A stretch of 64,000 nt of DNA from Kordiimonas aestuarii (lineage in GTDB: Bacteria > Pseudomonadota > Alphaproteobacteria > Sphingomonadales > Kordiimonadaceae): the NCBI RefSeq assembly GCF_025574465.1, contig NZ_JAOBPP010000020.1, forward strand, positions 538,549 to 602,548, given 5' to 3'. The position numbers were made by a program, and so were the translations under genes. Positions within the stretch are counted from its first letter, which is position 1. Each line of letters begins with the position of its first letter. This document shows positions 8,740 to 19,099 of this stretch, one piece after another. Under the pieces are notes generated by a model, which saw nothing but the letters and a program-made list of their open reading frames with translations, did no database searches and was not told the origin of the DNA.

Positions 8740-10287
8740 TTATTCCCACTCAATCGTTCCGGGAGGTTTTGACGTGATGTCATAGACGACCCTGTTGATG
8801 CCGCGCACTTCGTTGATAATGCGCGTGGCCGTGCGGCCAAGGAAGTCATGTGGGAATGGGTAATAATCTGCCGTCATGCCGTCGGTGGACGTCACGGCCC
8901 TCAGTGCGCAAACATGGTCATAGGTTCTGGCGTCACCCATAACGCCAACGGTTTTCACCGGCAGAAGCACGGCAAAAGCCTGCCAGATGGTGTCATATAG
9001 CCCTGCGTTGCGGATCTCTTCAAGATAGATGGCGTCCGCCTTCCTGAGGATATCCGCCTTCTCACGGGTAATCTCACCGGGGATACGGATGGCAAGGCCA
9101 GGCCCCGGGAACGGGTGACGGCCGACAAAGTCGTCATGCAGGCCCAGTTCACGACCCAGCTCGCGCACTTCGTCCTTGAACAGCTCGCGAAGCGGCTCCA
9201 CGAGGTCCATGTTCATGCGCTCAGGCAGGCCGCCCACATTATGGTGTGACTTGATGGTCACCGACGGTCCGCCAATGAAGGAAACACTTTCGATTACATC
9301 CGGGTACAACGTGCCCTGCGCAAGGAAATCTGCGCCGCCTACAGCGCGTGCTTCTTCTTCAAACACGTCGATGAACAGCTTACCGATGGTCTTGCGTTTT
9401 GTCTCGGGGTCGCTGATACCGGCGAGCGCGCCAAGGAACAGGTCAGACGCATCGCGGTGCACAAGGTTAATGTTATAGTGCTCGCGGAACAGGTTCACCA
9501 CCTGATCGCTTTCGCCCTGACGCATCAGGCCATGATCGACATATACACAGGTCAACTGGTCACCGATAGCTTCATGGATGAGCACGGCGACCACGGAACT
9601 GTCCACACCACCGGATAGACCGCAAATGATCTTGCCGTCGCCGACTTGTTCGCGGATTTCCTTGATCTTGGTGTCACGGAAGCTGGCCATGGTCCAGTCA
9701 CCGGGGCAACCGCAGATGTTTTTAACAAAATTCTGGATCAGTTGTGCGCCGTGAGGGGTGTGCATTACCTCTGGGTGGAACTGAACGCCATAGAAACGTT
9801 TTTCATCGTTGGCAACAACCGCAAATGGGGCGCCCTCACTGGTTGCGACAACTTTGAAGCCGCCTGGCAGGCGGTCCACATGGTCACCGTGGCTCATCCA
9901 GACCTGCTCGCGGTCGCCGACGGACCAAACGCCTTCAAACAGGGCGCAAGATTGTTTCACGTCAACAAAGGCGCGCCCAAACTCCTGATGGTCGGACGCT
10001 GTGACGCTGCCGCCAAGCTGCGAAACCATGGTTTGCTGACCGTAGCAGATACCCAGAATGGGAATGCCCATGGTGTAAATACGGTCAGGCGCGCGCGGCG
10101 TGTCTTCGTGTGTCACGCTGGCCGGGCCACCACCAAGGATGATACCCGCCGGGTTAAAGCTGCCCAAAACTTCCGTGGCTTTGTTGAAGGGAACAATCTC
10201 ACAGTAAACGCCAGCTTCGCGTACACGCCGCGCGATAAGCTGAGTTACCTGCGAACCGAAATCAAGGATAAGGATTTTGTCTTTCAT
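8740..10287 (-). CDS. guaA: GMP synthase (glutamine-hydrolysing)
   Basis: A 515-residue enzyme converting XMP to GMP with glutamine and ATP. The class I amidotransferase domain has the nucleophile in GICYGQQ (C81) and the H171/E173 pair in FHPEV. The ATP-pyrophosphatase domain has SGGVDSS (225-231). The C-terminal dimerisation domain ends with the invariant [11 protein letters not shown] at 10287 is preferred over the TTG just before it. Transcribed after aspS, with a hairpin between the two. Confidence 0.97.
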   Translation of the reverse strand: MKDKILILDFGSQVTQLIARRVREAGVYCEIVPFNKATEVLGSFNPAGIILGGGPASVTHEDTPRAPDRIYTMGIPILGICYGQQTMVSQLGGSVTASDHQEFGRAFVDVKQSCALFEGVWSVGDREQVWMSHGDHVDRLPGGFKVVATSEGAPFAVVANDEKRFYGVQFHPEVMHTPHGAQLIQNFVKNICGCPGDWTMASFRDTKIKEIREQVGDGKIICGLSGGVDSSVVAVLIHEAIGDQLTCVYVDHGLMRQGESDQVVNLFREHYNINLVHRDASDLFLGALAGISDPETKRKTIGKLFIDVFEEEARAVGGADFLAQGTLYPDVIESVSFIGGPSVTIKSHHNVGGLPERMNMDLVEPLRELFKDEVRELGRELGLHDDFVGRHPFPGPGLAIRIPGEITREKADILRKADAIYLEEIRNAGLYDTIWQAFAVLLPVKTVGVMGDARTYDHVCALRAVTSTDGMTADYYPFPHDFLGRTATRIINEVRGINRVVYDITSKPPGTIEWE

Positions 10288-10350
10288 CAACCGGTCTCAC
10301 TATTGGTGCGGGCAGGTGAGCAAGGCCCGCGCCCTGCCCTTAAATGGCAA

Positions 10351-10373
10351 GATGGGGCCGCGCGGGCCCCATC
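10351..10373 (-). terminator. GC-rich stem-loop between aspS and guaA
   Basis: GATGGGGCC and GGCCCCATC pair perfectly around a 5-base GCGCG loop, nine bases after the aspS stop. The following minus-strand sequence has only a weak T-rich stretch. It is probably a partial terminator of aspS. Confidence 0.5.
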
Positions 10374-10381
10374 TCTGTACC

Positions 10382-12166
10382 TTATTCGGTTTCTTTTTTC
10401 ACCGGCTCGACGCAGCGAATGTGCAGCTCCCTGAGCTGTTTCGCGCTGACGGTCGATGGCGCACCCATCATCAGGTCTTCCGCCTTCTGGTTCATCGGGA
10501 ACAGGATGACTTCGCGAATGTTTGGCTCGTCAGCCAGCAGCATGACCATGCGGTCAACGCCCGGAGCCAGGCCACCATGCGGCGGCGCGCCATATTTGAA
10601 CGCGTTCAGCATACCGCCAAACTCGGCTTCAACGGTGGCTTCATCGTAACCCGCGATACCAAACGCCTTGATCATCACATCCGGACGGTGGTTCCTGATC
10701 GCACCTGACGACAACTCAATGCCGTTACAGACGATGTCATACTGGTACGCCAACACATCCAGCGGGTCTTGTGTTTCCAGGGCTTCCATGCCGCCTTGCG
10801 GCATGGAGAACGGGTTGTGCGAGAAGTCGATACGCTTTTCGTCTTCGTTATACTCGAACATCGGGTAGTCGACGATCCAGCAGAATTTGAACTCGTCATC
10901 GGCAATCAACTCGAGGTCTTCGCCTACTTTTGTACGCGCTACACCGGCCAGTTTTGCGGCACCAGCTTCCTTGTCACAGGCGAAGAAAACGCCGTCGTTA
11001 GCGCCAAGGCCAAGCTGCTCGAGAAGCTGCTGGGTGCGCTCTTCACCAAGGTTTTTGGCGATCGGACCGCCGGGAACACCTTCCTTGATGTTGATGTAAC
11101 CAAGACCGGCAAAACCTTCGCGCTTCGCCCAGTCGTTCATACCGTCAAAGAATTTGCGTGATTTGAGGCCCGCCTGTGGTGCCGGAATGGCGCGCACGAC
11201 AGAGCCGTTTTCAACCATGCTGGCAAAAATGCCAAAACCGGAGCCACGGAAAATTTCCGTTACGTCCTGAATTTCAATCGGGTTCCTCAAGTCAGGCTTG
11301 TCGTTGCCGTATTTCAGCATGGAGTCCCTGAACGCGATGCGTGGGAACGGTGCTTCGGTAACCTTCTTGTCGGAGAATTCCTTGAACACCTCAACCAATA
11401 CAGGCTCAATCGCGTTGAAGACGTCATCCTGTGTGACAAAGCTCATCTCGATATCGAGTTGATAGAACTCACCCGGGCTACGGTCGGCGCGGGCGTCTTC
11501 GTCACGGAAACACGGTGCGATCTGGAAATAACGGTCAAAGCCGGAGACCATGATCAGCTGTTTGAACTGTTGCGGAGCTTGTGGCAGCGCATAAAACTTG
11601 CCGGGATGCTGGCGCGCTGGCACGAGAAAGTCACGCGCGCCTTCGGGGCTTGATGCCGTAAGGATCGGTGTTTGGAATTCGGTAAAGTTCTGCTCAACCA
11701 TGCGGCGACGCAGGCTGTTGATGACGCCCGACCGCAGCAGGATGTTTTTGTGCAGGCGCTCGCGGCGCAGATCAAGGAAACGGTATTTCAGCCGCACATC
11801 CTCGGGATATTCTGTGTCGCCAAAGACAGGCATCGGCAGGTCACCAGCGCAGGACAATAGTTCCATCTCGTCGACATAGATTTCAACGTCGCCCGTGGGC
11901 AGGTCTTTGTTGACTGTGTCTTCCGTGCGGGCTTTCACGCGGCCGTCGATGCGGATTACGCTTTCCGCGCGAACAGCTTCCGCAGCCGCGAAGCTCGCGC
12001 TATCGGTGTCGAACACGAGCTGAGTGATGCCATAATTGTCCCGAAGGTCAATAAACAGCAGACCACCATGGTCCCGTTTGCGGTGAACCCAGCCGGAAAG
12101 GCGGACAGTCTCGCCAACATGGCTGTGGCGAAGCTCGTTACAGGTGTGCGAACGATAAGCGTGCAT
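10382..12166 (-). CDS. aspS: Aspartyl-tRNA synthetase, probably non-discriminating
   Basis: A 594-residue bacterial-type class II synthetase. An N-terminal OB-fold anticodon domain (1-110) is followed by the catalytic core with motif 2 ([10 protein letters not shown]), a bacterial GAD insertion and motif 3 ([15 protein letters not shown]). In the anticodon domain [11 protein letters not shown] carries histidine 33 where E. coli has leucine (RDLG). That histidine is the known mark of AspRS that also charges tRNA-Asn, as in Pseudomonas aeruginosa. Asn-tRNA would then need GatCAB, which is not in this window. Motif 2 continues as [11 protein letters not shown], one residue longer than DRQPEFTQLD. 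Confidence 0.96.
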   Translation of the reverse strand: MHAYRSHTCNELRHSHVGETVRLSGWVHRKRDHGGLLFIDLRDNYGITQLVFDTDSASFAAAEAVRAESVIRIDGRVKARTEDTVNKDLPTGDVEIYVDEMELLSCAGDLPMPVFGDTEYPEDVRLKYRFLDLRRERLHKNILLRSGVINSLRRRMVEQNFTEFQTPILTASSPEGARDFLVPARQHPGKFYALPQAPQQFKQLIMVSGFDRYFQIAPCFRDEDARADRSPGEFYQLDIEMSFVTQDDVFNAIEPVLVEVFKEFSDKKVTEAPFPRIAFRDSMLKYGNDKPDLRNPIEIQDVTEIFRGSGFGIFASMVENGSVVRAIPAPQAGLKSRKFFDGMNDWAKREGFAGLGYINIKEGVPGGPIAKNLGEERTQQLLEQLGLGANDGVFFACDKEAGAAKLAGVARTKVGEDLELIADDEFKFCWIVDYPMFEYNEDEKRIDFSHNPFSMPQGGMEALETQDPLDVLAYQYDIVCNGIELSSGAIRNHRPDVMIKAFGIAGYDEATVEAEFGGMLNAFKYGAPPHGGLAPGVDRMVMLLADEPNIREVILFPMNQKAEDLMMGAPSTVSAKQLRELHIRCVEPVKKETE

Positions 12167-12198
12167 GATGTCCTACGATCTTTTTTAGTCTTTATCCG

Positions 12199-12215
12199 TG
12201 TACAAAATTTGTACA
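12199..12215. promoter_or_regulatory. Inverted repeat TGTACAAA-N-TTTGTACA in the aspS/rnd divergent region
   Basis: Two perfect 8-base arms flank a single central base, 33 bases upstream of the aspS ATG and about 100 upstream of rnd. The element overlaps a near direct repeat (TACAAAATTTG / TACAAATTTGG). Its position and symmetry suit a repressor operator or a promoter element of aspS; no known regulator is assigned. Confidence 0.4.
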
Positions 12216-12314
12216 AATTTGGCCCGGAAAAGCGCATGAATGATGTCGAATGTCAAGACCACGATCACAGGATTGTAGAGAAAGGGTGACGGCTGCGCCA
12301 TCCTTGTGTATTAG

Positions 12315-13529
12315 ATGCCGCAAACAACAACGGATATTTCGATGCAGCCGATTACGGACACAAATGAACTCAGGGCCCTTTGCGAACGTCTGGCCCAAGC
12401 CGACTTCGTAACAGTTGATACCGAGTTTCTCCGCGATAACACCTATTATCCCAAGCTTTGTCTTGTGCAGGTAGCCGACGATGAAGGCCCGCATGCTATT
12501 GATCCGCTTGCGGATGGCCTTGATCTCGCACCGCTGATGGACCTTCTGGACAACCAGAAAGTACTCAAGGTAATGCATGCCTGCCGGCAGGATATGGAGA
12601 TATTCTTCCAAATGATGGGCAAGCTGCCCTCCCCTGTTTTCGATACGCAGGTTGCCGCCATGGTGTGTGGCTTCGGCGATTCGGTCGGTTATGAGACATT
12701 GGTGACGAAAATTGCCAAGGCGCAGCTGGATAAGTCTGCACGTTATACCGACTGGTCCAAGCGGCCACTGTCTGACACCCAACTGCATTATGCGTTGGGT
12801 GACGTGACCTACCTGCGTACAATCTATCGCCGTCTCGCAGGCGAACTCAAAGCAACCGGTCGTGAACGCTGGGTCGATGAAGAAATGGCGACTCTGCGGG
12901 ACCCCAACATCTATGAGATTGCGCCTGAGGACGCCTGGCAACGCCTGAAGGTCCGCACCAACAAACCCCGTTTCCTCGGCCTCTTGCAGGAGCTGGCGGC
13001 TTGGCGTGAACGGCAGGCAAAAGAACGTGACCTGCCGCGCAACCGCGTCGCAAAAGATGAAACATTGTTCGAGATTGCCGCACATCCCCCAAAGGATGAA
13101 ACCGCGCTAGATCGCATTCGTGGCATCCCCAAAGGCTTCAGCCGTTCCAAAGCCGGCAAAAGCCTGATGAGCGCCCTTGAAGCGGGCATGAATATCCCGG
13201 ATGGCGAACTACCGCATATTGAACGCGCAAAACCCCGGCCGGCCACACCGCCGATGGCGGACTTGCTTAAAGTATTGCTGAAGATCAAGTGTCAGGACGC
13301 CAAGGTTGCGGCGCGCATGGTTGCCAACGCACAGGACCTAGAAAACTGGGCTGCGGAACCGGACACAACAGATATCAAGGCTATGCACGGCTGGCGCTAT
13401 GAGATTTTTGGCGCGGACGCTGTGAAACTTATGAACGGTGATCTGGGCCTGACCGCACGTAACGGCGATATTGACGTGGTTGAACTGGTTGCCGAAGAAG
13501 AGCCGGAAGACGACGAAGAAGGCGCCTAG
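12315..13529 (+). CDS. rnd: Ribonuclease D
   Basis: A 404-residue 3'-5' exoribonuclease that trims tRNA precursors and other structured RNAs. The DEDDy catalytic set is present: D35 and E37 in VDTEF, D93 in HACRQDMEIF, and Y159/D163 in YALGD. A HRDC domain follows (about 215-290, FLGLLQELAAWRERQAKE). The tail is strongly acidic. The start is ambiguous: ATG at 12315 or ATG at 12342 (MQPITDTNEL), the second having a weak GGAT in front and fitting the family start better. The gene converges on ppx; their stop codons interlock in a CTAG. Confidence 0.93.
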   Translation: MPQTTTDISMQPITDTNELRALCERLAQADFVTVDTEFLRDNTYYPKLCLVQVADDEGPHAIDPLADGLDLAPLMDLLDNQKVLKVMHACRQDMEIFFQMMGKLPSPVFDTQVAAMVCGFGDSVGYETLVTKIAKAQLDKSARYTDWSKRPLSDTQLHYALGDVTYLRTIYRRLAGELKATGRERWVDEEMATLRDPNIYEIAPEDAWQRLKVRTNKPRFLGLLQELAAWRERQAKERDLPRNRVAKDETLFEIAAHPPKDETALDRIRGIPKGFSRSKAGKSLMSALEAGMNIPDGELPHIERAKPRPATPPMADLLKVLLKIKCQDAKVAARMVANAQDLENWAAEPDTTDIKAMHGWRYEIFGADAVKLMNGDLGLTARNGDIDVVELVAEEEPEDDEEGA

Positions 13530-15046
13530 GAGGACGGCACCCTCAGGTCTTTTGGAAATTCAATCACGGGCCTGCGACCCATCAGTTGCGACAGCTGTGT
13601 CAGGCGCTTCAATACCACCTCATTGGTGATGTCTTTATAGGCCCGTGGTACGCCAAGCAGCAGCTTGCTCTTGCTGACCCTGAGGCGTGATACCGTGAGC
13701 GCCGTCACCGCCCCGCCCGACAGGCGCTGTGCAAGCCTAAGGGCCGCGCCCATCATGCGTGCTTCAAGAAGTTCACTGATATTGAGAAGCGGCAGAATAT
13801 GTGCGACATGTGGCGCATCAATTGCCGCGCCATAAGCCTGATTAAGCGCCACGGCAAGATACGCCCTGTCCCGGTGGGTAAGGCCAACAAAATGCCCGTG
13901 CAGCACCGTTTCAACCGCTTTTTCTGCTCTGAAATCCGGATGTCCCCGCCAAGCAATATCTCCTAACAGGCATATGGCATGGTGTAGCTTGTCCCGGTGC
14001 GCGGGGTCCTCAATCTTGCGCTGGAACAGCGGCCGGGTCCATTCGTAGATGGTTTCCGAATGCTCGGGAAAACGGCAGCGCTCAGCAGCCAGAACATGAC
14101 AGGTAAAAATGAAGGGGTCCATTTGCCGGGTGTCTGTCTCGAGCTTGTCAAACAGAAACCCTTCGCGCAGACCATAGGTGGAGACGACAGCATTTCTGGC
14201 CCGAATTACCGCAAGTACTTCAGCCATGATGATGGCGGCCACCGGCAACACCTCGCGGCGTGCTTCCGTTAGCGAGCCTCCAAAAGGGATGTCTTGCGGA
14301 CGAAGGCGGCTAAGACGGCGGCAATAATCCGTGAACTCCCGCCGGCTCGAGCGGTAGCCATGCAATATGGGTAACGGGTTTGATTTCTCGCGCATCATAA
14401 GCTTGGCAATATTCCGCCAAGCGCCGCCCACCATGTAAAGATTCTGGCCGGAACAGTCCTTGAGCCAGTCGATTTTAGCAAACTCCTGGCGCAGAAAACG
14501 TCGGATATCGCGGCGGTTGACACCAAACCTACTCATGAGGCGTAGCGGACCTATTGGCAGGCTGACGGTGTGAAGCACTTCACCCTCGCGCATTTGCGCC
14601 AACTCAAGCGACCCGCCGCCAAGGTCACCCATCAAGCCTGTGGCGTTGGGTTCCCCCGACAGTACACCGGATGCAGACAAGCGCCCTTCTTCTTCGCCTT
14701 CAATAATGGTGATATCAAGCCCGCATTCACGCTTGACCAGCCGCACGAACGCCGCGCCATTCTTGGCATCGCGCACCGCCGCTGTCGCGATCGCATGGAT
14801 ATTTTTCACATCCATCTGGTCGCACAGCGCCTTGAAACGTTTGAGGGTCGAGATAGCGAGCTTGATCTGCGCCTTGCCCATGCGGCCCGTCGACCCGACC
14901 TCTGACCCCAGGCCACACATCATCTTTTCGTTAAAGATGATGTCAGGCACACGACGCAGGCCGGAAAACACCACAAGACGCACAGAGTTGGAACCAATAT
15001 CGATTACCGCCAGATACTGGTCTACGTGCGCAACGGCTTCAAACAT
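13526..15046 (-). CDS. ppx: Exopolyphosphatase / pppGpp phosphohydrolase (Ppx/GppA)
   Basis: A 506-residue protein of the actin-like Ppx/GppA superfamily. The first phosphate motif VIDIGSNSVRL (14-24), ATAAVRDAKNG and the glycine-rich second motif GDLGGGSLEL are intact. The C-terminal half is the helical HD-like region (DKLHHAICLLGDIAWRGH). It degrades long-chain polyphosphate processively and may also hydrolyse pppGpp. It starts five bases after the ppk stop with an AAGGAT site, so ppk and ppx are one unit. Its TAG stop overlaps the rnd TAG on the other strand. Confidence 0.93.
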   Translation of the reverse strand: MFEAVAHVDQYLAVIDIGSNSVRLVVFSGLRRVPDIIFNEKMMCGLGSEVGSTGRMGKAQIKLAISTLKRFKALCDQMDVKNIHAIATAAVRDAKNGAAFVRLVKRECGLDITIIEGEEEGRLSASGVLSGEPNATGLMGDLGGGSLELAQMREGEVLHTVSLPIGPLRLMSRFGVNRRDIRRFLRQEFAKIDWLKDCSGQNLYMVGGAWRNIAKLMMREKSNPLPILHGYRSSRREFTDYCRRLSRLRPQDIPFGGSLTEARREVLPVAAIIMAEVLAVIRARNAVVSTYGLREGFLFDKLETDTRQMDPFIFTCHVLAAERCRFPEHSETIYEWTRPLFQRKIEDPAHRDKLHHAICLLGDIAWRGHPDFRAEKAVETVLHGHFVGLTHRDRAYLAVALNQAYGAAIDAPHVAHILPLLNISELLEARMMGAALRLAQRLSGGAVTALTVSRLRVSKSKLLLGVPRAYKDITNEVVLKRLTQLSQLMGRRPVIEFPKDLRVPSS

Positions 15047-15051
15047 ACAGA

Positions 15052-17271
15052 TTAATCCTTAACGTCATAGGCGATGACCGGCTCGATCTTGCGGTCTCCC
15101 CCCAGCGCCTTACCACGGCCCGATAGCGAACTGTTGGTCATGAAATAGTGGTGCGCAATAAATTCTTTCTCGCCATCTTTTAGCACAATGCGATCAAAGG
15201 AACCGTCTGAATTCATCGTCCAGCATTGCGCGTTATCCTTGAGGTTTGCTGCCATCACCTGCCCCATGATCTGGTCATGCACGGTCGGGTTTTCGATCGG
15301 CACCAGCGTTTCGACCCGGCGGTCGAAGTTCCGGGGCATCCAGTCGGCCGAAGAGATAAACACCTTGGCCTGCCTGGACGGCAGCCCGTGGCCGTTGCCG
15401 AAACAACAGATGCGCGCATGTTCCAGGAATCGCCCAACAATGGAGCGTACGCGAATATTCTCGCTTAGGCCTTTGATGCCGGGCCTCAGCGTACATATCC
15501 CCCGTATAATCAATTCGATCTTCACCCCGTTGCATGACGCTTCATAAAGCTTGTCGATGATCTTGGCATCCAGCAGTGAATTCAGTTTCACCCATATGGC
15601 GCCCGGGCGCCCCTCGCGGGCAAAGTCTATCTCCTTGTTAATCAGCTTTATAAGCTGATCACGCAGCGCAAAGGGGGACACAATCAATTTCTCAAGCCCC
15701 GCTGGCTCCACATACCCTGTGAGATAATTGAACATACGGTTCGCGTCCCGCGCAATGGCGGGATCGGCGGTGAAGAAAGACAGGTCGGTATATATTCGCG
15801 CGGTTACGGGATGATAGTTACCCGTACCAAAGTGGCAATAGCTTTTGAGCTTGCCGTTTTCGCGCCGGACAACCATTGACACCTTGGCGTGCGTTTTCAG
15901 GTCAATGAAGCCAAAAACCACATGGACGCCGGCCCGTTCAAGGTCTCGCGCCCATTTGATGTTTTGTTCTTCGTCAAAACGTGCCTTGAGCTCAACCACA
16001 GCGGTGACCGATTTACCAGCCTCCGCCGCCTCTATCAGCGCGCGGATGATCTGCGACTGCGAACCTGCGCGGTAAAGCGTTTGTTTGATAGCCACGACAT
16101 TGTCGTCATGGGCTGCCTGCCTGAGGAAATGGTGCACCACCTCGAACGATTCGTAAGGGTGATGAACTACAAAATCCTTGGCCGCGATCGCTTCAAATAT
16201 GTCGCCGCCGAAGTCTCGCACACGCTCCGGATACCGCGGGTTATACGGGATGAATTTGAGATCGGGAAAATCATCGACAATCAGTTCGCTGGTATCGTTT
16301 ACACCCACAATACCGTCAACCAGAACTACGGTTTCCGTATCTGCATCCAGCTTTGCAATCACAAGATTACGGAGCTTTTCCGGCATTTCGGAATCAATCT
16401 TGAGGCGGATCACACGGCCGCGGCGTCGACGTTTGAGAGCGCTTTCAAATACGCGCACCAGATCTTCGGCTTCCTCCTCAATCTCGATATCACTGTCGCG
16501 CACAACCCTGAATACACCGCTACCCTCACAACGGTAGCCGGGGAACAGTTGATCAAGGAACAATGTCAGCATGCGCTCAAGTGGTATAAAGCGTACATCG
16601 CCGCCGTGCCCGGGCAACCGGATAAAGCGCTGCACATGGCGCGGCACCGGCAACAGCGCCACCATCGGCTTGTTGTCCGTGTTCCGCACCATGGAAAGTG
16701 CCATGGTAAGGCCCAAATTCGGAATAAACGGGAATGGGTGCGCCGGATCAACAGCGATTGGCGTCAGGACCGGCAACACGCTTTCAAGGAAATAATTCTC
16801 GATCCACTCGTGGTCGCTCTCTTCAAGGCTGCCCTCGTCCAGCACAATAACGCCGTTTTCCCGCATTTCTTTTTTAAGATGTGCCCAGACATGTTGCTGT
16901 TTTGCCATCAGGGTTTCGGCGAGGTCATTGACTTGCTGCAATTGTTGAAAGGGTGTCAACCCGTCGTCGGAACACACTTCAATTTTCAGGTCACTCTGTC
17001 CTCTCAGGCCAGCGACACGTACCATATAAAATTCATCAAGGTTGTTGCCCGAGATTGAGAGAAAGCGCAACCGCTCAAGAAGCGGATGACGCATGTTCTC
17101 CGCCTCTTCCAATACACGCATGTTGAACTGTAGCCAGCTTAATTCCCGGTTCAAAAAACGTTCGGCCTTGGGCACTTCGGCCAGATGCCTGACAATATCA
17201 TCACGACTCGGCAGGTTGCCGCCCTCGCCGTTTTCATCAATTGTCTTTTTCTGGTCGCCATCGGCCATCAT
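15052..17271 (-). CDS. ppk: Polyphosphate kinase 1
   Basis: A 739-residue enzyme that reversibly polymerises ATP gamma-phosphate into polyphosphate. N-terminal domain signature [12 protein letters not shown] (39-50); phosphohistidine H461 in LKTHAK; second active-site H618 in RFLEHAR; ATP-site region GTGNYHP. Two adjacent ATGs follow an AGGAGC site. It lies about 50 bases after hdaA and directly before ppx. I looked for a Pho box in the short upstream gap and saw none, so expression probably follows the hdaA transcript. Confidence 0.97.
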   Translation of the reverse strand: MMADGDQKKTIDENGEGGNLPSRDDIVRHLAEVPKAERFLNRELSWLQFNMRVLEEAENMRHPLLERLRFLSISGNNLDEFYMVRVAGLRGQSDLKIEVCSDDGLTPFQQLQQVNDLAETLMAKQQHVWAHLKKEMRENGVIVLDEGSLEESDHEWIENYFLESVLPVLTPIAVDPAHPFPFIPNLGLTMALSMVRNTDNKPMVALLPVPRHVQRFIRLPGHGGDVRFIPLERMLTLFLDQLFPGYRCEGSGVFRVVRDSDIEIEEEAEDLVRVFESALKRRRRGRVIRLKIDSEMPEKLRNLVIAKLDADTETVVLVDGIVGVNDTSELIVDDFPDLKFIPYNPRYPERVRDFGGDIFEAIAAKDFVVHHPYESFEVVHHFLRQAAHDDNVVAIKQTLYRAGSQSQIIRALIEAAEAGKSVTAVVELKARFDEEQNIKWARDLERAGVHVVFGFIDLKTHAKVSMVVRRENGKLKSYCHFGTGNYHPVTARIYTDLSFFTADPAIARDANRMFNYLTGYVEPAGLEKLIVSPFALRDQLIKLINKEIDFAREGRPGAIWVKLNSLLDAKIIDKLYEASCNGVKIELIIRGICTLRPGIKGLSENIRVRSIVGRFLEHARICCFGNGHGLPSRQAKVFISSADWMPRNFDRRVETLVPIENPTVHDQIMGQVMAANLKDNAQCWTMNSDGSFDRIVLKDGEKEFIAHHYFMTNSSLSGRGKALGGDRKIEPVIAYDVKD

Positions 17272-17322
17272 TTTGCTCCTGCATTGCTATGAATGCGTTG
17301 CCATACCTGAACTTTGTTACAA

Positions 17323-17991
17323 TTATTGCCGTGCCCCGGTTTCAAGGCAAGTTTTGGCGAGCGCCCGCGTAATTTTTCGTTTTTCCGCAAGGGCGCTACG
17401 GTCCAGTTCCTCGACAAGCGCCTTGGCTGCATCAAATGACCGCTCGATCCGTGGCAAGACGTAACTTATCACTGAAAGGTCCACTTGTAACTGCCTGTCT
17501 GAAAAGAGCTTTACCAGCAAAATCATCAACAAATGATCGTCAGGTTCCTCGATTTCGGCAACATGCACCGTTGCCAGACGAGACCGCAAATCCGGCAGGT
17601 CAACATTCCAGCGATTTGGTGGCGTTTTGGCCGTCAATAACAAGCTGGTACCCGCTTCTTTTGTCCAGTTAAATAGATGGAAAAGCGCAGCCTCGTTCAG
17701 GTCGGCCTCATCAGCGCCTTCAACGAGCACTGGCCTGGTATCCGGCAATGAATCAAGTTCTCGGCTTATATCAACCCGCACAGCCCCTGCTCGCTTGGCC
17801 CATGCGGTTGAAAGGTGGCTTTTTCCTGATGCTTTGGGCCCGACCAACGCAACAGCGTGATGCGGCCAGTCCGGCCAGCCGTCAAGCGTAGCAAACGCGG
17901 CCTCGTTGGAACTGGAAACAACAAAGTCTTCCCACTCGAAACTGGGTTTATGAGGCAGATCAAGCGGTATTTGGGAAACTTCTTCAGCCAT
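17323..17991 (-). CDS. hdaA: HdaA, DnaA-related replication regulator
   Basis: A 222-residue short AAA+ protein related to DnaA but lacking the DNA-binding domain. QIPLDLP at 7-13 is the beta-clamp-binding motif that lets Hda act on the loaded sliding clamp. A P-loop GPKASGKSH follows (51-59). The Walker B region (LVEGADEAD) is loose, as is usual in this family, and RIERSF near 180 fits the sensor-2 helix. With the clamp it promotes hydrolysis of DnaA-bound ATP and prevents re-initiation. It overlaps the upstream permease gene by 8 bases and precedes ppk. Confidence 0.9.
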   Translation of the reverse strand: MAEEVSQIPLDLPHKPSFEWEDFVVSSSNEAAFATLDGWPDWPHHAVALVGPKASGKSHLSTAWAKRAGAVRVDISRELDSLPDTRPVLVEGADEADLNEAALFHLFNWTKEAGTSLLLTAKTPPNRWNVDLPDLRSRLATVHVAEIEEPDDHLLMILLVKLFSDRQLQVDLSVISYVLPRIERSFDAAKALVEELDRSALAEKRKITRALAKTCLETGARQ

Positions 17992-19090
17992 CGCGGTTGT
18001 TACTCTCGCCTACAGGGGCAGCCGGCTCAACGGCAACAGCGGACGGTTTTGGCTGCAGGTTATAGTGATCAAGATAATGGTCGATATAAAACCGTACCAG
18101 TATGGCGATCGCCGCCGCAGCTGGCACCGCCACAAGTACACCCACAAAACCAGCGATCTCACCACCAGCAAATACCGCAAACAAAACCCAGACCGGATGC
18201 AGTCCAACCCGTCCGCCGATAAGCTTCGGCGTCAGGAAACCGCCTTCAATGGTTTGCACCACAAAAAACACCCCGGCCACCATGGCGATGTGCATAGGGT
18301 CGAAGCCCCATTGGCCGATGGCCATCGCAACGGCAACCCCCGCAGCAAACAGGGCGCCAACAAAGGGTACGAAGGACATCACGCCAGCCAGAACGCCCAG
18401 AACAAGCGCGAAGTCGAGGCCAACAATTGCCCAGCCCACACCGTAGAGCACACCCATGGCGGCGCACACCAGTATCTGCCCGCGTACAAAGCCAGCCAGT
18501 ACGGTATCAATCTTTTGTGCCTGCTCGCGCACGACCGGTCCGGTTTTTTTCGGCAACCAACTGTCAATTTTTGCGATGATACGGTCCCAGTCCCTTAACA
18601 GATAAAAAGCCACCACGGGCGATATAAGAACCAGCGAAAGAACATTGAAGATTGCGATGCCGCCCTTGATGGCGCCGGTTGCCGCCTCGCGTACCTTGAC
18701 CAGGATTTCGTCCGAGAAGGTGGAGATAAGGCCGTCCACATCCTGTGGCACATCCAGCCCGAAGCGGGTAGACAACGACAGCATCAGCTCATTGAACTTG
18801 GGCTTCAGCGCGGCCAGAGCTTCCGGCAAAGTATGGGATGCCGCAACAATCTGCGACTGCAACACGGGCCAGAACGCCACGATGATGGATAAGATCAACA
18901 GGAAAAAGACCGTGATGACAATAGCCGCAGCGGCACTCCGCGACACTTTCCGTGCTTCCAGCCTGTCCGCCAGAGGATCAAGGAAATAAGCAATAGCAAG
19001 CCCCGCGATGAACGGGAGCAAGATGCCGCGGGTCAGATAGAAAAAAACGGCGGCCACCGCAATGCCGCCTATCCAGAACCACTTATTCAT
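17984..19090 (-). CDS. AI-2E family transporter (PerM-like)
   Basis: A 368-residue polytopic membrane protein with about eight hydrophobic segments, two near the N-terminus (about 4-20 and 26-45), a central soluble part and a C-terminal bundle rich in glycine (GVLAGVMSFVPFVGALFAAG, then PKLIGGRVGLHPVWVLFAVFAGG). The PxLIGxxxGLHPxxV motif is typical of the AI-2E/PerM exporters. Substrates vary in this family (autoinducer-2, Na+/Li+ antiport, unknown), so none is claimed. Its last codons overlap the start of hdaA by 8 bases. A good AGGGGGCG site precedes the ATG. Confidence 0.88.
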   Translation of the reverse strand: MNKWFWIGGIAVAAVFFYLTRGILLPFIAGLAIAYFLDPLADRLEARKVSRSAAAAIVITVFFLLILSIIVAFWPVLQSQIVAASHTLPEALAALKPKFNELMLSLSTRFGLDVPQDVDGLISTFSDEILVKVREAATGAIKGGIAIFNVLSLVLISPVVAFYLLRDWDRIIAKIDSWLPKKTGPVVREQAQKIDTVLAGFVRGQILVCAAMGVLYGVGWAIVGLDFALVLGVLAGVMSFVPFVGALFAAGVAVAMAIGQWGFDPMHIAMVAGVFFVVQTIEGGFLTPKLIGGRVGLHPVWVLFAVFAGGEIAGFVGVLVAVPAAAAIAILVRFYIDHYLDHYNLQPKPSAVAVEPAAPVGESNNRDG

Positions 19091-19099
19091 ATACGCCCC

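Noticed and set aside
12192..13085. Open frame (297 codons) on the minus strand opposite rnd
   Set aside because: Shadow of rnd. Its predicted product is rich in H, R, C and has no domain logic.
15889..17058. Long open frame (389 codons) on the plus strand opposite ppk
   Set aside because: It is the antisense of a fully motif-bearing ppk. Its translation has no recognisable domain and no ribosome-binding site. It reflects the G+C-rich codon use of ppk.
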